NCBI GenBank assembly: GCA_964593905.1
Contig: CAZQLE010000083.1
Span: 1-15,217, forward strand
Reading direction: 5' to 3'
Length of the DNA stretch: 15,217 nt
From: CAZQLE01 sp964593905
GTDB taxonomy: Bacteria > Chloroflexota > Anaerolineae > Anaerolineales > Anaerolineaceae
In this document: piece after piece, positions 13,903-15,217 of the stretch
How positions within the stretch are numbered: position 1 is the first letter of the stretch
How the letters are laid out: every line of letters starts with the position of its first letter
Program-made: the position numbers and the translations under genes
Notes under the pieces: model-generated
Databases searched by the model: none
What the model was told of the DNA's origin: nothing
What the model saw: the letters and a program-made list of their open reading frames with translations, nothing else

Positions 13903-14883
13903 ATGAAGCACCACCATCTTGGAATGACCGGTATGAAAGTCTCGGCCTTATGCCTGGGTTCGATGCAGTTTGGCTGGTCGGCCGATGAAAAGACCTCGCA
14001 CCAGGTGATCAGCGCCGCCTATGACGCCGGGATCAATTTCATCGACACGGCTAATATCTACTCGCGCTGGGTCGAGGGCAACCCCGGCGGCATATCTGAA
14101 ACAATCATCGGCGACTGGCTGCGAAAAACCGGCACCCCCCGTTCGCGCGTGGTCATCGCCACCAAAGTGCGCGGTGCAATGGGCGATGACCCCAATGATG
14201 AAGGGCTTTCGCGGCTGCATATTATGAAAAGCGTTGAAGATTCGCTGCGCCGCCTGCAAACCGATTACATCGATCTCTATCAGGCCCACTGGTTTGATGA
14301 ACACACACCCATCGAAGAGACCCTGCGCACCTTTGATGATCTGGTTCACCAGGGCAAGGTCCGTTACATTGGCTGCTCCAATTTTCCGGCCTGGCGGTTG
14401 ATGCAGTCGCTGTGGATGTCAGAACGGCACCAGTTGACGCGTTTCAGCAGCCTGCAGCCGCATTATTCGCTGGTGAATCGCGCCGAATTCGAGCGGGAAC
14501 TGGCCGATGTTTGCAGTGAATACGGCCTGGGTGTGCTGCCATACAGCCCGCTGGCCGGCGGCTTTTTAACCGGCAAATACCGCCGGGAAAACAACGAGGT
14601 CGAAAGCGCACGCGCCGGCAGCGTAAAGCGTTACTTCAACGAGAAGAACTGGACCCTGCTCGACCTGCTGGAAGAGATCGGCATCGCCCACGGCGGTTAT
14701 TCCATCTCGCAGGTTGCGCTGGCCTGGCTGATGGCCAACCCGCTTGTCTCCAGCCCCATTATCGGCCCGCGCAGCCTTGAGCAACTGCGCGACAACCTGG
14801 GGGCCGTGGGGCTCGAGTTGAGCGAAATCGACCTTCGCCGCCTGAACGATCTCTCGGACTGGGCTTATTCACAAAAGCCCTGA
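13903..14883 (+). CDS. Aldo/keto reductase
   Basis: This 326-residue cytosolic NADPH-dependent oxidoreductase has the (beta/alpha)8 fold of the AKR superfamily. The catalytic tetrad is complete: Asp48 in FIDTANIY, Tyr53, Lys88 in IATKVRG and His129 in YQAHW. Other family marks are LGSMQFG near the start, GKVRYIGCSNF, PYSPLAGGFLTGKY, and the C-terminal cofactor segment PIIGPRSLEQLRDNL that binds the 2'-phosphate of NADPH. The length is usual for the potassium-channel-beta-like/YhdN-type AKRs. It reduces carbonyls or acts on sugars; the exact substrate cannot be told. SD AAAGGA lies 6 bases before the ATG. It stands alone, with a 346-base repeat-rich region before it and a terminator after it. 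Confidence 0.95.
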   Translation: MKHHHLGMTGMKVSALCLGSMQFGWSADEKTSHQVISAAYDAGINFIDTANIYSRWVEGNPGGISETIIGDWLRKTGTPRSRVVIATKVRGAMGDDPNDEGLSRLHIMKSVEDSLRRLQTDYIDLYQAHWFDEHTPIEETLRTFDDLVHQGKVRYIGCSNFPAWRLMQSLWMSERHQLTRFSSLQPHYSLVNRAEFERELADVCSEYGLGVLPYSPLAGGFLTGKYRRENNEVESARAGSVKRYFNEKNWTLLDLLEEIGIAHGGYSISQVALAWLMANPLVSSPIIGPRSLEQLRDNLGAVGLELSEIDLRRLNDLSDWAYSQKP

Positions 14884-15000
14884 TCATGCTGCCACGCCCG
14901 GCGTGAATACCGCCCGGCAAGGCAAAGAGAGTGCGCGCCAAACCGCAGCACCAGAGCCATTCAATTTTTCCAGCATAGGCCAACTGTAAACTGACTGAGA

Positions 15001-15029
15001 ATGACAGCCATTCCCGGCTGTGGCATAAT
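15001..15029 (+). promoter_or_regulatory. Strong candidate promoter of the secreted-protein gene
   Basis: ATGACA (15001-15006) and CATAAT (15024-15029) are 17 bp apart, each 5 of 6 to the sigma70 consensus. Transcription would start at about 15036, giving a leader of about 78 bases before the ATG at 15114. The promoter lies inside the terminator stem-loop of the reductase. Confidence 0.65.
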
Positions 15030-15048
15030 GGGATCGGCTGTCTTTTTT
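15003..15048 (+). terminator. Terminator after the aldo/keto reductase, with a competing hairpin
   Basis: GACAGCC (15003-15009) pairs with GGCTGTC (15036-15042); after a 2x2 internal loop TCCC pairs with GGGA, and six T follow (15043-15048). The same 5' arm can instead pair with GGCTGT at 15016-15021 (6 bp, 6-base loop), which would prevent the terminator from forming. Confidence 0.75.
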
Positions 15049-15113
15049 ATTGTTGCGCGCGTCCTGCACAGCCGTTCGGGTAATAATTTCTTATCGACTC
15101 AGGAGTTTTTCCC

Positions 15114-15217
15114 ATGAAAACCGCTTCTAAAATAACCATTCTGGTGCTGTTGGCCGTGCTGGCCGCCAGCCTGACCACAGCTTTTACACCGCAGCCGGTC
15201 GGCCCGCTGCCCACCCC
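15114..15217 (+). CDS. Secreted protein, N-terminus only (partial)
   Basis: The gene starts at ATG 15114 with SD AGGAG (15101-15105) 8 bases upstream and runs off the window after 34 codons. The visible part is a signal peptide: MKTASK, a hydrophobic core of about 16 residues, then small residues and a Pro-rich start of the mature part (PQPVGPLPTP). There is no lipobox Cys in the visible part, so it is probably a secreted or surface protein. Nothing can be said about its function. It has its own promoter within the preceding terminator. Confidence 0.8.
   Translation, partial: MKTASKITILVLLAVLAASLTTAFTPQPVGPLPT

Overview
The window looks like a piece of a Chloroflexota (Anaerolineae-like) chromosome. 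This is inferred from protein style, not from a marker gene. The signs are a lipoprotein with a Thr/Pro-rich linker followed by WD40-type repeats, an OmpR-type regulator with an unusual helix before its DNA-reading helix, a BioF2/FemAB-like acetyltransferase, Rhizobium-type asparaginase and AAC(3)-type genes, moderately GC-rich DNA and good Shine-Dalgarno sites. There is no rRNA, tRNA, CRISPR array, transposase or phage gene. The 10-N run at 2125-2134 shows it is a draft or metagenome assembly.

Layout. 1-1316 (+): the end of a biotin carrier protein, then the membrane beta subunit of a sodium-pumping decarboxylase, closed by a strong terminator. 1610-3408 (+): a response regulator broken by the assembly gap, then a GNAT/BioF2-like acetyltransferase. 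3417-5423 (-): a WD40-repeat lipoprotein. 5550-7304 (-): an asparaginase and endonuclease III operon. 7407-9373 (-): a tight operon of a divergent metallo-beta-lactamase-fold protein, a histidine phosphatase and an ACT-domain protein whose 3' end is frameshifted by a 4-bp duplication. 9491-11074 (-): a soluble GAF-PAS histidine kinase. 11305-13556 (-): an overlapping operon of a membrane-anchored M23 peptidase, an SDR-fold protein lacking the catalytic Tyr and Lys, and an AAC(3)-family acetyltransferase. 13903-14883 (+): an aldo/keto reductase. From 15114 (+): the start of a secreted protein.

How the genes fit together. The first two genes belong to a biotin-dependent Na+ pump. The regulator and the kinase are both orphans, about 7 kb apart, so their pairing is unknown. 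Three minus-strand operons are well supported by overlaps or gaps of a few bases. Only the Na+ pump has a clear joint function.

I found no convincing new defence or mobile system. The points most worth a second look are the frameshifted ACT gene, the two enzyme-fold proteins with altered active sites inside intact operons, the M23-SDR-AAC(3) operon, the terminator/promoter overlaps, and a repeat-rich 346-base intergenic region at 13557-13902.
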